Origin: Aldehydirespirator sp965203575
GTDB taxonomy: Bacteria; Actinomycetota; Acidimicrobiia; Acidimicrobiales; Aldehydirespiratoraceae
NCBI GenBank assembly: GCA_965203575.1
Contig: OZ241894.1
Location: 1,674,001-1,738,000, forward strand
Length of the DNA stretch: 64,000 nucleotides
Direction of reading: 5' to 3'
Below are positions 8,469 to 17,390 of this stretch, piece by piece (position 1 is the stretch's first letter; each line of letters opens with the position of its first letter). The notes below the pieces were generated by a model. It saw only the letters and a list, made by a program, of their open reading frames with translations, searched no databases and had not been told where the DNA came from. The translations under genes were made by a program, and so were the position numbers.

Positions 8469-9427
8469 ACCACCCCCCGCCCGCGGCGGCGGGGCAGACC
8501 AACATCGTCGACTCGTGGCACCGCCGGGCCCGCGCCCGCCGGGCCCGGGTGGTGCTGGCCGACGGCCGCGATGACCGAGCCGTGGCTGCGGCCGAGCGCC
8601 TGGACGCCGATGACCTGGCCGACCCGGTGCTGGTGGAGGACGCCGGCACCTTCCGCTCGGCCGCGGTCTGCTCGCAGGCGGAGGCCTCGTCGTGGCGTGA
8701 CCGCATCGATCTGGACGATCCACTCCATGTGGCCGCTCTCATGGTGGCTGCCGGAGAGGCCGACGCGTGCGTGGCGGGGGCCTCACGCCCGACGCCCGAC
8801 GTGGTCCGAGCCGCTCTGTTCTGCATCGGCCAGGCCCCGGGCGTCGACCTGGTCAGCAGCTGCTTCTTCCTGGTGCTGCCCGAAGGCACGCCGCTCACCT
8901 ACGCCGACTGCGGGGTCGTGCCGGAGCCGGACGCGGCGCAGCTGGCCTCCATCGCGGTCTCGAGCGCGGCCACCCATCGGGAGCTGGCCGGCACCGAGCC
9001 GCGGGTGGCAATGCTGTCGTACTCCACCAAGGGCAGCGCCGATGGTTCCCGGGTCGAGTTGGTCCGATCAGCCACCGAGATCGTGCGCCGCCGGGCCCCT
9101 GCGTTGATGGTGGACGGCGAGTTGCAGTTCGATGCTGCCTGGGACAAGGGAGTGGCCGCGTCGAAAGCGCCCGGGTCGCGGGTTGCCGGTCGGGCCAACG
9201 TGTTCGTGTTCCCGGACCTGTCATCGGGCAACATCGCCTACAAGATCACTCAGCGCCTGGCCGGCGCCCGTGCCTTCGGTCCCCTGCTGCAGGGCACCGC
9301 GGGCGTGATCCACGACCTGTCGAGAGGGTGCGATGTCACCGATGTGGTCAACGTGGCCGTCATCGCGGCCTGCCAGGCCGCAGGGAGGGACAGGCTTGTC
9401 AGTCAGACCGATTCGCTCGGCCTCTAA
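8465..9427 (+). CDS. pta: Phosphate acetyltransferase (PTA_PTB family)
   Basis: A 320-aa single-domain protein that interconverts acetyl phosphate and acetyl-CoA. Features include VVLADGRDDRAVAAAE at the N-terminus, the conserved ALMVDGELQFDAAW stretch, and the C-terminal VFPDLSSGNIAYKI and GPLLQGTAG segments. It lacks the long N-terminal P-loop/DRTGG region of E. coli Pta and so matches the short bacterial type. GTG at 8465 overlaps the permease stop (GTGA). Pta is the last step of Xsc-type sulfonate dissimilation: sulfoacetaldehyde plus phosphate gives acetyl phosphate and sulfite, and Pta then makes acetyl-CoA. Its coupling to a Tau-like transporter is a main reason for the pathway assignment. 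Confidence 0.85.
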   Translation: MNHPPPAAAGQTNIVDSWHRRARARRARVVLADGRDDRAVAAAERLDADDLADPVLVEDAGTFRSAAVCSQAEASSWRDRIDLDDPLHVAALMVAAGEADACVAGASRPTPDVVRAALFCIGQAPGVDLVSSCFFLVLPEGTPLTYADCGVVPEPDAAQLASIAVSSAATHRELAGTEPRVAMLSYSTKGSADGSRVELVRSATEIVRRRAPALMVDGELQFDAAWDKGVAASKAPGSRVAGRANVFVFPDLSSGNIAYKITQRLAGARAFGPLLQGTAGVIHDLSRGCDVTDVVNVAVIAACQAAGRDRLVSQTDSLGL

Positions 9428-9473
9428 CTCCGCGCTATACCTGCTAACTTCCGGTGATGGTGGGAGCCGGGCG

Positions 9474-10118
9474 ATGGAGCGATCTGGGAGGCATGGTGTG
9501 ACTCTGCGTGACGCTAGACCGGGCTCGGCTCGGCGATCGCTGGACAGCGACACCGTGATCACGGCTGCAGCGCGGATCGCCGACGAGGAGGGGCTGGACA
9601 AGCTGACGCTGACCCGGGTGGCCGGCTCTCTCGGTGTGCGCCAGCCGGCCCTCTACCGGCATGTGGGCGGCTACGACGATCTCATCCGCAGCTTGAGCCT
9701 CCTGGGCCGGGAGATCCTGGCCAAGAGACTCTCCGACTCGGCCGTCGGGCTGGCCGGCCATGACGCGGTAGCGGCAGTGGGCCACGCCTGGCGAGCCATG
9801 GTCAGGGACCATCCCGGCATCTACGCCGCCACCGACCGCTACCCGTGCGCCGGCGATCCCGAACTGGAGGACGCGGTGGAGCAGGTGCTGGCCGTGGTCG
9901 GTCAGGCCCTCAGGTCCTACGACCTGACCGACGAGGACCGGGTCCACGCCAGCCGCACCCTGCGCAGCGCCTTCCACGGATTCAGCCATCTCGAGTCTGG
10001 TGATGGTCATCCGCTGCCCCACGATCCCGAGGAGACGTTCCGGCATCTCGTGGAGTTGCTGTGCGCCGGCATAGAGCGGCTGTCACGCAACACCTCCGCT
10101 CGCGGGGCCGCTGCCTAG
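9474..10118 (+). CDS. TetR-family transcriptional regulator
   Basis: The N-terminal helix-turn-helix (AARIADEEGLDKLTLTRVA, then VRQPALYRHVGGYDDL) is typical of TetR, with a TetR_C-like ligand domain (HAWRAMVRDHPGIYAA and so on). It lies 46 bases after pta on the same strand and is the natural local regulator of the sulfonate operon, possibly acting at the palindrome at 1417-1450 (inference). Two starts are plausible: ATG 9474 (GGGAG at 9462) or GTG 9498 (GGGAGG at 9486-9491). The HTH is intact with either. Confidence 0.8.
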   Translation: MERSGRHGVTLRDARPGSARRSLDSDTVITAAARIADEEGLDKLTLTRVAGSLGVRQPALYRHVGGYDDLIRSLSLLGREILAKRLSDSAVGLAGHDAVAAVGHAWRAMVRDHPGIYAATDRYPCAGDPELEDAVEQVLAVVGQALRSYDLTDEDRVHASRTLRSAFHGFSHLESGDGHPLPHDPEETFRHLVELLCAGIERLSRNTSARGAAA

Positions 10119-10130
10119 AGGCCGACCTGG

Positions 10131-10230
10131 AGGCCGAGCGGATGAGTGGCGATTCATGACTACTTTCTCAGTGCGGCGAGCGAGGCCGTGGCCCGAGCGG
10201 CCCTCAGGTCGCAGCGAACAAGAGCGGAGT
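10131..10230 (+). repeat. Dispersed repeat R1
   Basis: Outer box GAGGCCGAGCGG near 10131, a variable middle, then the core GAGGCCGTGGCCCGAGCGG followed by GCAGCGAACAAGAGCGG. Its distal end supplies GGAG (10226-10229), which looks like the ribosome-binding site of the ferredoxin-NrfD gene at 10236. Confidence 0.8.
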
Positions 10231-10235
10231 GTGAT

Positions 10236-11750
10236 GTGACTCGGCTCGGTTTCCTTCTCGACAGCGACAGCTGCATCGGCTGTCACGCCTGCACGGTCGC
10301 GTGCAAGAGCGAGCACGACGTCCCGCTCGGCGTGAACCGCACCTGGGTCAAGTACATCGAGACCGGCACGTTCCCCAACGTCAACCGCCATTTCTCGGTG
10401 ATGCGCTGCAACCATTGCGACGACGCGCCCTGCATCACCATCTGCCCCACCGGCGCGCTGTTCCGGGCCGCCAACGGGGTGGTCGACTTCGACGACAGCA
10501 ACTGCATCGGCTGCAAGGGCTGCATGAACGCCTGCCCCTACGACGCCATCTACATCAACCCGGCCACCAACACGGCCAACAAGTGCAACTTCTGCAACCA
10601 CCGGATCGAGCAGAACCTCGAGCCGAGCTGCGTGGTGGTGTGCCCCACCCACGCCATCAAGGTGGCCGACCTCGATGACCCCGACGACGAGACCACCCGG
10701 ATCATCGCCCGCAGCGACACCGCGGTGCGCGCCCCCCAGCAGCAGACACTGCCCAAGGTGTACTACCGCGGCGCCGACCAGGCGTCGCTGGATCCGCTGC
10801 GCACCGCCATCGAGGCCGACGGCATGATCTGGGCCGACACCACACCGCAGCACCCGACGGCCGAGCCGGGGGGCCACGGTGTGGTGGCTCGGACCGCCTA
10901 CACCACCGCCCACCAGATGACCTGGAAGGCCAAGGTTTCCAGCTATCTCGTCACCAAGGCGGTCGCCGCCGGCGTGATGGCCGTGGCCGGCCTGCTGGCC
11001 CTGCTGGGCCACGGCGACACCCAGGCCGCGGTCGGAGTGATGCCGCCGGTCGTCGCGGGGCTCTTCCTTGCGATCACGGGCGGGCTTCTGGTCGGAGACC
11101 TGCGCCGGCCCGAGCGCTTCTACTACCTCCTCACCCGCGGCAACCGGCGGTCGTGGCTGGTCAAGGGCGCTTGGGTGCTGGGTGCCTTCGCGGCGGTCTG
11201 CGCGGCCTGGTTCGTAGCCGGTGCCGCCGGCTCGGCCGGTGCTCTTGTCGGCTTGGCCGTCCCCGCCGTCCTGCTGGCGGCGGCCACCGCGGGCTACACC
11301 GCCTTCCTGTTCGGCCAGTGCGAGGGCCGGGACCTGTGGCAGACGCCGCTGCTGCTGCCGACGCTGCTGGCCCAGGCCGCGGTGGCCGGGGGTGCGGCCT
11401 ACTCGCTTGCCGACCTTGCCATGGAGATACCCGAAGCGGCCGCCGTTCGCTGGACAATGCTGGGCGGTCTTCTGGCTGCTGGGGTGCTCATCGGCGCCGA
11501 GGTTGCGTCTCAGGGCACCAGCCACGTCGAGGCCGCAGTGACGGCCATGACCCGGGGCCGCTACGCCCGCCGCTTCTGGGCCGGTGGGATCGTGCTGGGC
11601 CTGCTCCTGCCCGCCGTGTTGACCGCGGTCGCCCTCGCCGCCGGCACGGGCCCGGCACTGCCCGCGGTGGCGGGGCTGGCCGCCCTGGTGGGCATGTGGT
11701 TCTACGAGGACAGCTTCGTGCGGGCCGGCCAGTCCGTCCCGTTGTCGTAG
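10236..11750 (+). CDS. Fused [4Fe-4S] ferredoxin and NrfD-like membrane subunit of a molybdoenzyme (SoeB-SoeC-like)
   Basis: Residues 1-200 hold four cysteine clusters (CIGCHACTVAC at 13-23, then MRCNHC/APCITIC, NCIGCKGCMNAC and KCNFC/SCVVVC) for four [4Fe-4S] centres. From about residue 235 there are some eight TM helices of the NrfD/PsrC family, including GDLRRPERFYYLLTR. These are usually separate subunits; here they are one protein of 504 aa. It should carry electrons between the molybdopterin subunit encoded next and the quinone pool. I chose GTG 10236 because the protein then starts VTRLGFLLDSDSCIGC, as such subunits do, and because GGAG lies 6 bases upstream; an upstream in-frame GTG at 10146 would translate the dispersed repeat. 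Sulfite oxidation (SoeABC) fits the sulfonate neighbours; polysulfide or thiosulfate reductase is the alternative. Confidence 0.8.
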   Translation: MTRLGFLLDSDSCIGCHACTVACKSEHDVPLGVNRTWVKYIETGTFPNVNRHFSVMRCNHCDDAPCITICPTGALFRAANGVVDFDDSNCIGCKGCMNACPYDAIYINPATNTANKCNFCNHRIEQNLEPSCVVVCPTHAIKVADLDDPDDETTRIIARSDTAVRAPQQQTLPKVYYRGADQASLDPLRTAIEADGMIWADTTPQHPTAEPGGHGVVARTAYTTAHQMTWKAKVSSYLVTKAVAAGVMAVAGLLALLGHGDTQAAVGVMPPVVAGLFLAITGGLLVGDLRRPERFYYLLTRGNRRSWLVKGAWVLGAFAAVCAAWFVAGAAGSAGALVGLAVPAVLLAAATAGYTAFLFGQCEGRDLWQTPLLLPTLLAQAAVAGGAAYSLADLAMEIPEAAAVRWTMLGGLLAAGVLIGAEVASQGTSHVEAAVTAMTRGRYARRFWAGGIVLGLLLPAVLTAVALAAGTGPALPAVAGLAALVGMWFYEDSFVRAGQSVPLS

Positions 11751-11762
11751 AGGAGTTACGCG

Positions 11763-14576
11763 GTGGCCGAACTGCACAGCTATCCCCCGCACGACACCTG
11801 GCACGACGCGGTCTCCCTCGACGCCAAGGCGTGGCCCCGGCGGGTCGAGCACCATCACACGCTGGTGCCCACCACCTGCTTCAACTGCGAGGCGGCCTGT
11901 GGCCTCGTGTGCCACGTCAATCACGCCACCGGCCGCATCGACCGCGTCGAGGGCAATCCGCTCCATCCGGCCAGCCGCGGCCGCAACTGCGCCAAAGGTC
12001 CCGCCACCCTCAATCAGATCGACGACCACGAGCGCATCCTGCACCCCCTTCGCCGGGCGGGGGAGCGGGGCGGCGGCCAGTGGGAACGGGTGAGCTGGGC
12101 TGAGGCTCTCGACGACATCGGCGGCCGCGTCCGCTCCGCCATCACTGAAGGCCGTGGCAACGAGGTCATGTACCACGTCGGCCGTCCCGGCGAGGACGGC
12201 TACGCCGAGCGGGTGCTGCAGTGCTGGGGGGTGGACGGCCACAACAGCCACACCAACATCTGCAGCTCCAATGCCCGGATCGGCTACCAGAGCTGGATGG
12301 GCCACGATCGCCCGTCGGCCGATTTCGCCAACGCCGAGGTGATCTTCCTGATCTCGTCGCACCTCGAGGCGGGGCACTACTTCAACCCCCACGCCCAGCG
12401 CATCATCGAGGCCCAGGGCCACGGAGCGACCGTGATCTGCGTCGATCCCCGGCTGTCCAACACCGGCGCCAAAGCCGACTTCTGGCTGCCGGCATGGCCG
12501 GGCACCGAGCCGTTCCTGCTGCTGACGATCGCCCGGCTGCTGCTGGCCGAGGGCATGTGGGAGCGAGACTTCGTGCGGCGCTGGACCAACTGGGAGACCT
12601 ACCTGCGCCAGCGTCACCCGCACCGGCCGACCACCTTCGAATCGGTGGGACCGGCCCTGCTGGAGGACTACGCGGCCTACACGCCGGAGGAGGCCGAGCG
12701 AGTCTGCGGCGTGCCTGCGGCCCAGATCACCGAGGTCGCACGGATAATCGGCGCCCACCCGACGAAGTTCGCGTCCCACAACTGGCGGGCCGCGGGCGCG
12801 GGCAACCTGGGCGGTTGGCAGACGGCCCGGTGCCTGTTCTTCCTCAACGTGCTCACCGGCTCGGTCGGCACGGTGGGCGGCACCACCGGCAACGGCTGGA
12901 ACAAGTACAAGGCGCCCCACCCGCCGGGCGCGCCGCCGGTGCAGCACTGGAACGAGCTCAACTGGCCCCGGGAGTACCCGCTGGCCTACCACGAGATGTC
13001 GATCCTGCTGCCCCACCTCCTGCACGAGGGCCGGGGACGCCTCGACGTGTACTTCAGCCGGGTCTACAACCCGGTGTGGACCAACCCCGACGGGTTCAGC
13101 TGGCTCGAGGCGCTCAAGGATCCCGACAAGGTCGGGTGCCATGTGGCGCTCACCCCGACCTGGTCGGAGACGGCCGTCTTCGCCGACTACGTGCTGCCCA
13201 TGGGGGTGGGCGCCGAACGCCACGACGTGGCCAGCTTCGAGACCCACGCCGGCCGCTGGATCGGCTTCCGCCAGCCGGTGCTGCGCCGCTACGCCGAGAT
13301 CCGCGGCGAAGCGGTCGGCCACGCCTCCCGGACCCACGAGTTCAACCCGGGCGAGGTGTGGGAGGAGAACGAGTTCTGGATCGAGCTGTCGTGGCGCATC
13401 GATCCCGACGGCTCGATGGGCATACGCCGGTGGTTCGAGAGCCCGGCGCGTCCTGGGACTCCCATGTCGGTGGACGAGTACTACGCGACCATGTTCGAGG
13501 GCGTCCCCGGCCTGGCCGCCGACGCGGCCGCGGCAGGACAGACCCCGCTGGAGTTCATGCGCGACCGGGGCGCCTACGCCCTCGACGGCGACATGTATCA
13601 GCCGTACGAGCGCGAGGTCGAGCCGGCTGCGCTGGCGGATTGCGAGATCGACGAGGCGGGCGTCTTCCGCCGCCCCGGCACGCCGGGCACATGGTCGGGC
13701 GCGCCTGACGAGCTGGCTGGCCTGAAGCTGGCCGGTCTCGGCGACGGCTCGCCCGCCGTGGAGGTGGACGGCGTCGCCCGGGAGGGATTCCCCACCCCGT
13801 CGCGCAAGCTCGAGCTGTACTCCGAGACGCTGGCTGACTGGGGCTGGCCCGAGCACGCCACGCCCTCGTGGATCCCGTCCCATGTTCACTGGGAGGACCT
13901 CGACCTCGAGGGCGATGAGCGAATCCTGCTGCCGACGTTCCGCATCCCGACGCTGATCCACACCCGCTCGGCCAACAGCAAGTGGCTGTCGGAGCTGAGT
14001 CACCGCCACCCGCTGTGGATCCACCCGTCCGACGCCGAGGCTCTGGGCATCGAAGTGAACGGCCTGGTCCGGGTCACCACCCGCATCGGCCACTTCGTGA
14101 TCGGGGCTTGGCGCACCGAGGGCATCCGTCCGGGCGTGGTGGCCGCGTCGCATCACATGGGCCGCTGGCGCCTCGACGCCGCCGCGGGCGGCTCGTGGTC
14201 CGGCGGCGACGCCGACATCACCAACGACGCAACGGTGTGGCGACTCCGGCGCAAGGGCCGGCCCGAGCGCCACGCCAGCGCCGATCCCGACACCGAGCGC
14301 ATCTGGTGGAGCGACACCGGCGTCCACCAGAACCTCACGTTCTGCGTGCAGCCCGACCCGATCTCCGGCATGCAGTGCTGGCACCAGCGGGTGCGGGTGG
14401 GCCCCGCCGAGCCGGGCGACGCCTACGGCGACGTGGTGGTCGACACGGCCAAGGCCCGCGAGGCCTACCGCGAATGGCTGGCCATGACCCGTCCCGCGCC
14501 CGGCCCCGGAGGTCTGCGCCGTCCCCTGTGGTACGCCCGCCCCATGAAACCGGCCCCCGCCGCCTACGCCCTGTAG
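11763..14576 (+). CDS. Molybdopterin oxidoreductase catalytic subunit (SoeA/PsrA-like)
   Basis: A 937-aa DMSO-reductase-family protein. The N-terminal [4Fe-4S] site is Cys39, Cys42, Cys46 and Cys76 (CFNCEAAC, later NCAKG). Cys167 in NICSSNAR is at the expected molybdenum-ligand position. The C-terminal molydopterin-binding domain is visible (RSANSKWLSEL, HPLWIHPSDAEALGI, VAASHHMGRW). No twin-arginine signal is seen, so the enzyme should be cytoplasmic, as SoeA is, whereas PsrA/PhsA are exported. With the fused FeS-NrfD subunit it forms a membrane-bound complex; sulfite to sulfate oxidation is the best contextual guess because Xsc-type dissimilation releases sulfite. GTG 11763 has AGGAG at 11752. 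Confidence 0.78.
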   Translation: MAELHSYPPHDTWHDAVSLDAKAWPRRVEHHHTLVPTTCFNCEAACGLVCHVNHATGRIDRVEGNPLHPASRGRNCAKGPATLNQIDDHERILHPLRRAGERGGGQWERVSWAEALDDIGGRVRSAITEGRGNEVMYHVGRPGEDGYAERVLQCWGVDGHNSHTNICSSNARIGYQSWMGHDRPSADFANAEVIFLISSHLEAGHYFNPHAQRIIEAQGHGATVICVDPRLSNTGAKADFWLPAWPGTEPFLLLTIARLLLAEGMWERDFVRRWTNWETYLRQRHPHRPTTFESVGPALLEDYAAYTPEEAERVCGVPAAQITEVARIIGAHPTKFASHNWRAAGAGNLGGWQTARCLFFLNVLTGSVGTVGGTTGNGWNKYKAPHPPGAPPVQHWNELNWPREYPLAYHEMSILLPHLLHEGRGRLDVYFSRVYNPVWTNPDGFSWLEALKDPDKVGCHVALTPTWSETAVFADYVLPMGVGAERHDVASFETHAGRWIGFRQPVLRRYAEIRGEAVGHASRTHEFNPGEVWEENEFWIELSWRIDPDGSMGIRRWFESPARPGTPMSVDEYYATMFEGVPGLAADAAAAGQTPLEFMRDRGAYALDGDMYQPYEREVEPAALADCEIDEAGVFRRPGTPGTWSGAPDELAGLKLAGLGDGSPAVEVDGVAREGFPTPSRKLELYSETLADWGWPEHATPSWIPSHVHWEDLDLEGDERILLPTFRIPTLIHTRSANSKWLSELSHRHPLWIHPSDAEALGIEVNGLVRVTTRIGHFVIGAWRTEGIRPGVVAASHHMGRWRLDAAAGGSWSGGDADITNDATVWRLRRKGRPERHASADPDTERIWWSDTGVHQNLTFCVQPDPISGMQCWHQRVRVGPAEPGDAYGDVVVDTAKAREAYREWLAMTRPAPGPGGLRRPLWYARPMKPAPAAYAL

Positions 14577-14640
14577 ACACGGCAATCTTGCTGGGTACAG
14601 TGGCTCTCACCGAGCGGCGAGTTCTACGGAGGTGAGGCCG

Positions 14641-15933
14641 ATGAGCCTTAGCAACCCCACTGAAGGGGTCGACACTTCGAACGCTCCCTATGTGATCGTG
14701 TCGAGCGACACCCACGCGGGGCTCCAGTGCGAGGAGTACCGCCCCTACCTCGACTCGGCCCTGCACGACGAGTTCGACGTCTATGTGGCCGCGCGCCACG
14801 CCCACCGGCGGGTCCAGGAGGAGGTCAACGCCGAGTTCCTGGCCGAGTGGGAGGGCGAGAACGCCGAAGGGCTGCGGGGCGCCTACGACCCGGAGGTGCG
14901 CGACAAGGAACTCGATGCCGACGGCATCGCGGGCGAGGTGATCTTCGCCGACGGCGACGCGGTGACCGGCCAGGAGTCGCCCCCATTCGGCGCGGGCCTC
15001 TCCGCGGGCCAGATAACCGATCCCCGCCAGGCCTTCGGCGGGGCCCGGGCCCACAACCGCTGGCTGGTGGAGTTCTGCGCCACCAACCCGCCCCGCCGGG
15101 CCGGAGTGGGCCTGGTGCCGATCACCCATGACGTGGACGAGTCGGTGGCCGAGATCGAGTGGCTGGCCGGCAAGCCCGGCATCAAGGGGATCATGATCCC
15201 CACCATGTGGCACGGCTTCCCGCCCTACGGGAGCGACCACTACGACCGGGTGTGGGCCGCCTGCGCCGAGACCGGCCTGGTGGTGCACACCCACTCCGGC
15301 GAGGCCGACTTCCCGTCGTACGGCGACAACGTCGCCATGTACGTGTCTGAGGTGCCGTTCTGGACCCACCGGGCCCTGTGGCAACTGCTGTTCTCGGGCA
15401 AGTTCGACAAGTTCGACGGCCTGCGGTACGCCGTCGTCGAGTGCGGCTCGTACTGGATCGCCGACCTGCTGTGGAAGACCGACGTGAACTTCGGGGCCAG
15501 CAACAAGATCAAGAAGCTGGGCAACCGCATGAAGGGCCTGATCTCGCGCCTGCCGTCGGAGTACTTCGGCACCAGCGTGTTCATCGGGGCGTCCACCATG
15601 AGCAAGGAGGAGATCCGCCGCCGCCACGTCAACGGCATCGACGCGCTGATGTGGGGCACCGACTACCCCCACCCCGAGGGCTCCTGGCCCCACACCGCCA
15701 GGCGTCTGGAGAGCGACTTCCGCGACGTGTCCATCGAGGACGCCCGGCTCCTGCTCGGCCTGAACGCAGTGGAGTGCTACAACCTCGACCTGCCGTCTCT
15801 CGCCGAGATCGCCGACCGGATCGCCCCCACCCCCGAGCAGCTCCACCAGGACCCCGCCCTCCGCACCCCGCCGGACGCCAAGCGCACCGCCCGCTGGTGG
15901 ATAGACGAGTACGGCTGCGAACTCCAGTACTGA
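14641..15933 (+). CDS. Amidohydrolase-2 family metal-dependent hydrolase/decarboxylase
   Basis: A 430-aa TIM-barrel protein of the ACMSD-like amidohydrolase-2 group. Visible features are the N-terminal SSDTHAG strand, a metal-site VHTHSGE segment in the middle and the late motif LMWGTDYPHPEG with the catalytic Asp. Such proteins act on carboxylates as decarboxylases or hydrolases; the substrate is unknown. ATG 14641 is preceded by GGAGG at 14628-14632. It is followed after 13 bases by the deazaflavin-type gene and may share its message. Confidence 0.75.
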   Translation: MSLSNPTEGVDTSNAPYVIVSSDTHAGLQCEEYRPYLDSALHDEFDVYVAARHAHRRVQEEVNAEFLAEWEGENAEGLRGAYDPEVRDKELDADGIAGEVIFADGDAVTGQESPPFGAGLSAGQITDPRQAFGGARAHNRWLVEFCATNPPRRAGVGLVPITHDVDESVAEIEWLAGKPGIKGIMIPTMWHGFPPYGSDHYDRVWAACAETGLVVHTHSGEADFPSYGDNVAMYVSEVPFWTHRALWQLLFSGKFDKFDGLRYAVVECGSYWIADLLWKTDVNFGASNKIKKLGNRMKGLISRLPSEYFGTSVFIGASTMSKEEIRRRHVNGIDALMWGTDYPHPEGSWPHTARRLESDFRDVSIEDARLLLGLNAVECYNLDLPSLAEIADRIAPTPEQLHQDPALRTPPDAKRTARWWIDEYGCELQY

Positions 15934-15946
15934 GCCGGATCCCGCA

Positions 15947-16381
15947 GTGAGCTACGAGCCGAGCCCGTGGCAGCCGATCGCCCACCATGTGGACCGCTAT
16001 CTGGCCACTGACGGAGCCGACGGCTTCGAGTGGGAGGGCGCCCAGTGCGTGATCCTCACCACCGTTGGGCGCAAGACCGGCAGCCTGCGCCGGTCGCCGC
16101 TCATCCGCATCCGTGACGGCGAGCGGTACCTGCTGGTGGCGTCCATGGGTGGCGCCCCTCGCAACCCCAGCTGGTATCTCAACTTGGTCGAGAACCCCGA
16201 TGTGACCATCCAGGACCGGGCCGAGACGCATCATCTGAGAGCCCGCACGGCGACGGTGGAGGAGAAGGCTGAACTCTGGCCCCTCGCGGTGAGCCAATGG
16301 CCCGACTACGACGACTACCAGGCCCGCACCACCCGAGACCTCCCCCTGGTCATCTGCGACCAGAGGCCGAGCGGCCCGTGA
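15947..16381 (+). CDS. Ddn-type deazaflavin(F420)-dependent nitroreductase-family protein
   Basis: A 144-aa protein of the DUF385/Ddn split-beta-barrel family, with ILTTVGRKTGSLRRSPL (the usual TTGRKSG-R segment) and NPSWYLNLVENPDV. Members bind F420H2, FMN or related cofactors and are characteristic of actinobacteria. It starts at GTG 15947. Its stop codon (TGA 16379-16381) lies inside dispersed repeat R2, so the repeat supplies the end of the reading frame. Confidence 0.8.
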   Translation: MSYEPSPWQPIAHHVDRYLATDGADGFEWEGAQCVILTTVGRKTGSLRRSPLIRIRDGERYLLVASMGGAPRNPSWYLNLVENPDVTIQDRAETHHLRARTATVEEKAELWPLAVSQWPDYDDYQARTTRDLPLVICDQRPSGP

Positions 16382-16405
16382 GCGCAGCGAACAAGAGCGG
16401 GAAAC
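16362..16405 (+). repeat. Dispersed repeat R2 (short form)
   Basis: Outer box AGAGGCCGAGCG is joined directly to GCCCGTGAGCGCAGCG and AACAAGAGCGGGAAAC; the inner GAGGCCGTGGCCC part is missing. It lies between the convergent Ddn-like and LysR genes. Confidence 0.8.
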
Positions 16406-16416
16406 CAGGACCGGAG

Positions 16417-17307
16417 TCAGTTTGTCGGGGTGTAGAGCTCGGATACCACGTCCAGGGCTTGGGCCACCAGGGGCAGGGGCTCCCCGGCCCGGGTGAGCAG
16501 CAGCAGGGGCACCGAGGCCCATGCTTCGAGCAATTGCACGTACGCCAAACCGGGGGGCTGGAAGGTCCGGACGCCGGCCGGCACGATGGCCACTCCCTCG
16601 CCGGCGGCCACGAAGCCGAGAATCGTGGCGTACTCGGTCGCCTCGATGATCGGGTCGTAGGTCACGCCCTCCGCGCCCAGCATCCCGGCCAGCACCGCGT
16701 GCAGGCTGGGCGAGACGCGCCGGTCGAACCCGATGATCGCCTCGCCGGCGAGGTCGCACAGGTTGGCGCCCGGCGCCGCCGCCAGCCGGTGGGACGCGCC
16801 GGCCGCCACCAGCAGGGGCTCCTGCATCACCAGAGTGGCCTCGACGCGCTCGGGATCGGCCGCGGCCCGACCTATGCCCAGATCGATGCGGCCGGCTCGG
16901 AGAGCCTTCACCTGCTCGTCGGAGCTCATGGTGTGAAGCTCGTAGTCCACCTGAGGCCAGCGGCGCCGGTACTCGCTGAGGGCTCGAGGCATCACCTCGT
17001 ACGCGGCCGAGTCCACGAAACCCACCCGCAGGGTGCCGGCCTGCCCGTGGCGCCGCTGGTCCATCAGGCGGTCGACGCTGTCCGCCTCGGCCAGCAGGCG
17101 CACGGCTTCCGGGTACAGGAACGCGCCGGCGTCGGTGAGGCTCACCCTGCGGGTGCTGCGGTCGAACAGCGCGGTGTCGAGCTCCCTCTCGAGCAGACGG
17201 ATCTGCTGGCTGAGCGGCGGCTGGGACATGTTCAGCCGGTCCGCGGCCCGGCCGAAGTGCAGTTCTTCGGCCACCGCAACGAAGTAGCGCAGGCGCTGGA
17301 GATTCAC
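16417..17307 (-). CDS. LysR-family transcriptional regulator
   Basis: The N-terminal HTH (NLQRLRYFVAVAEELHFGRA, then MSQPPLSQQIRLLERELD) is followed by a LysR substrate-binding domain. GTG 17307 gives the standard LysR beginning; a TTG at 17334 would add nine residues and overlap the operator. It is divergent from the sarcosine-oxidase-type operon, with a perfect palindrome between them (17334-17350), and is therefore the likely regulator of that operon and of itself. Confidence 0.88.
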   Translation of the reverse strand: MNLQRLRYFVAVAEELHFGRAADRLNMSQPPLSQQIRLLERELDTALFDRSTRRVSLTDAGAFLYPEAVRLLAEADSVDRLMDQRRHGQAGTLRVGFVDSAAYEVMPRALSEYRRRWPQVDYELHTMSSDEQVKALRAGRIDLGIGRAAADPERVEATLVMQEPLLVAAGASHRLAAAPGANLCDLAGEAIIGFDRRVSPSLHAVLAGMLGAEGVTYDPIIEATEYATILGFVAAGEGVAIVPAGVRTFQPPGLAYVQLLEAWASVPLLLLTRAGEPLPLVAQALDVVSELYTPTN

Positions 17308-17333
17308 CGCTCTATCATATCTATTTCCTCTCA

Positions 17334-17350
17334 ATCAATCCAGGATTGAT
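17334..17350. promoter_or_regulatory. Perfect 17-bp palindrome in the lysR-sox divergent promoter
   Basis: ATCAATCC-A-GGATTGAT, arms 17334-17341 and 17343-17350, in an AT-richer 83-bp gap between the divergent starts at 17307 and 17391. Position and symmetry fit a LysR operator. Confidence 0.6.
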
Positions 17351-17390
17351 ACTTCTCCTCACCGATCCATCGCCGTAGTGTTCAACGGCG

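Noticed and set aside
10083..14585. 1500-codon open frame on the minus strand opposite the molybdoenzyme genes
   Set aside because: Composition is typical of a shadow in very GC-rich DNA (Gly/Arg/His/Val-rich, no domain), while the plus-strand genes carry complete catalytic motifs.
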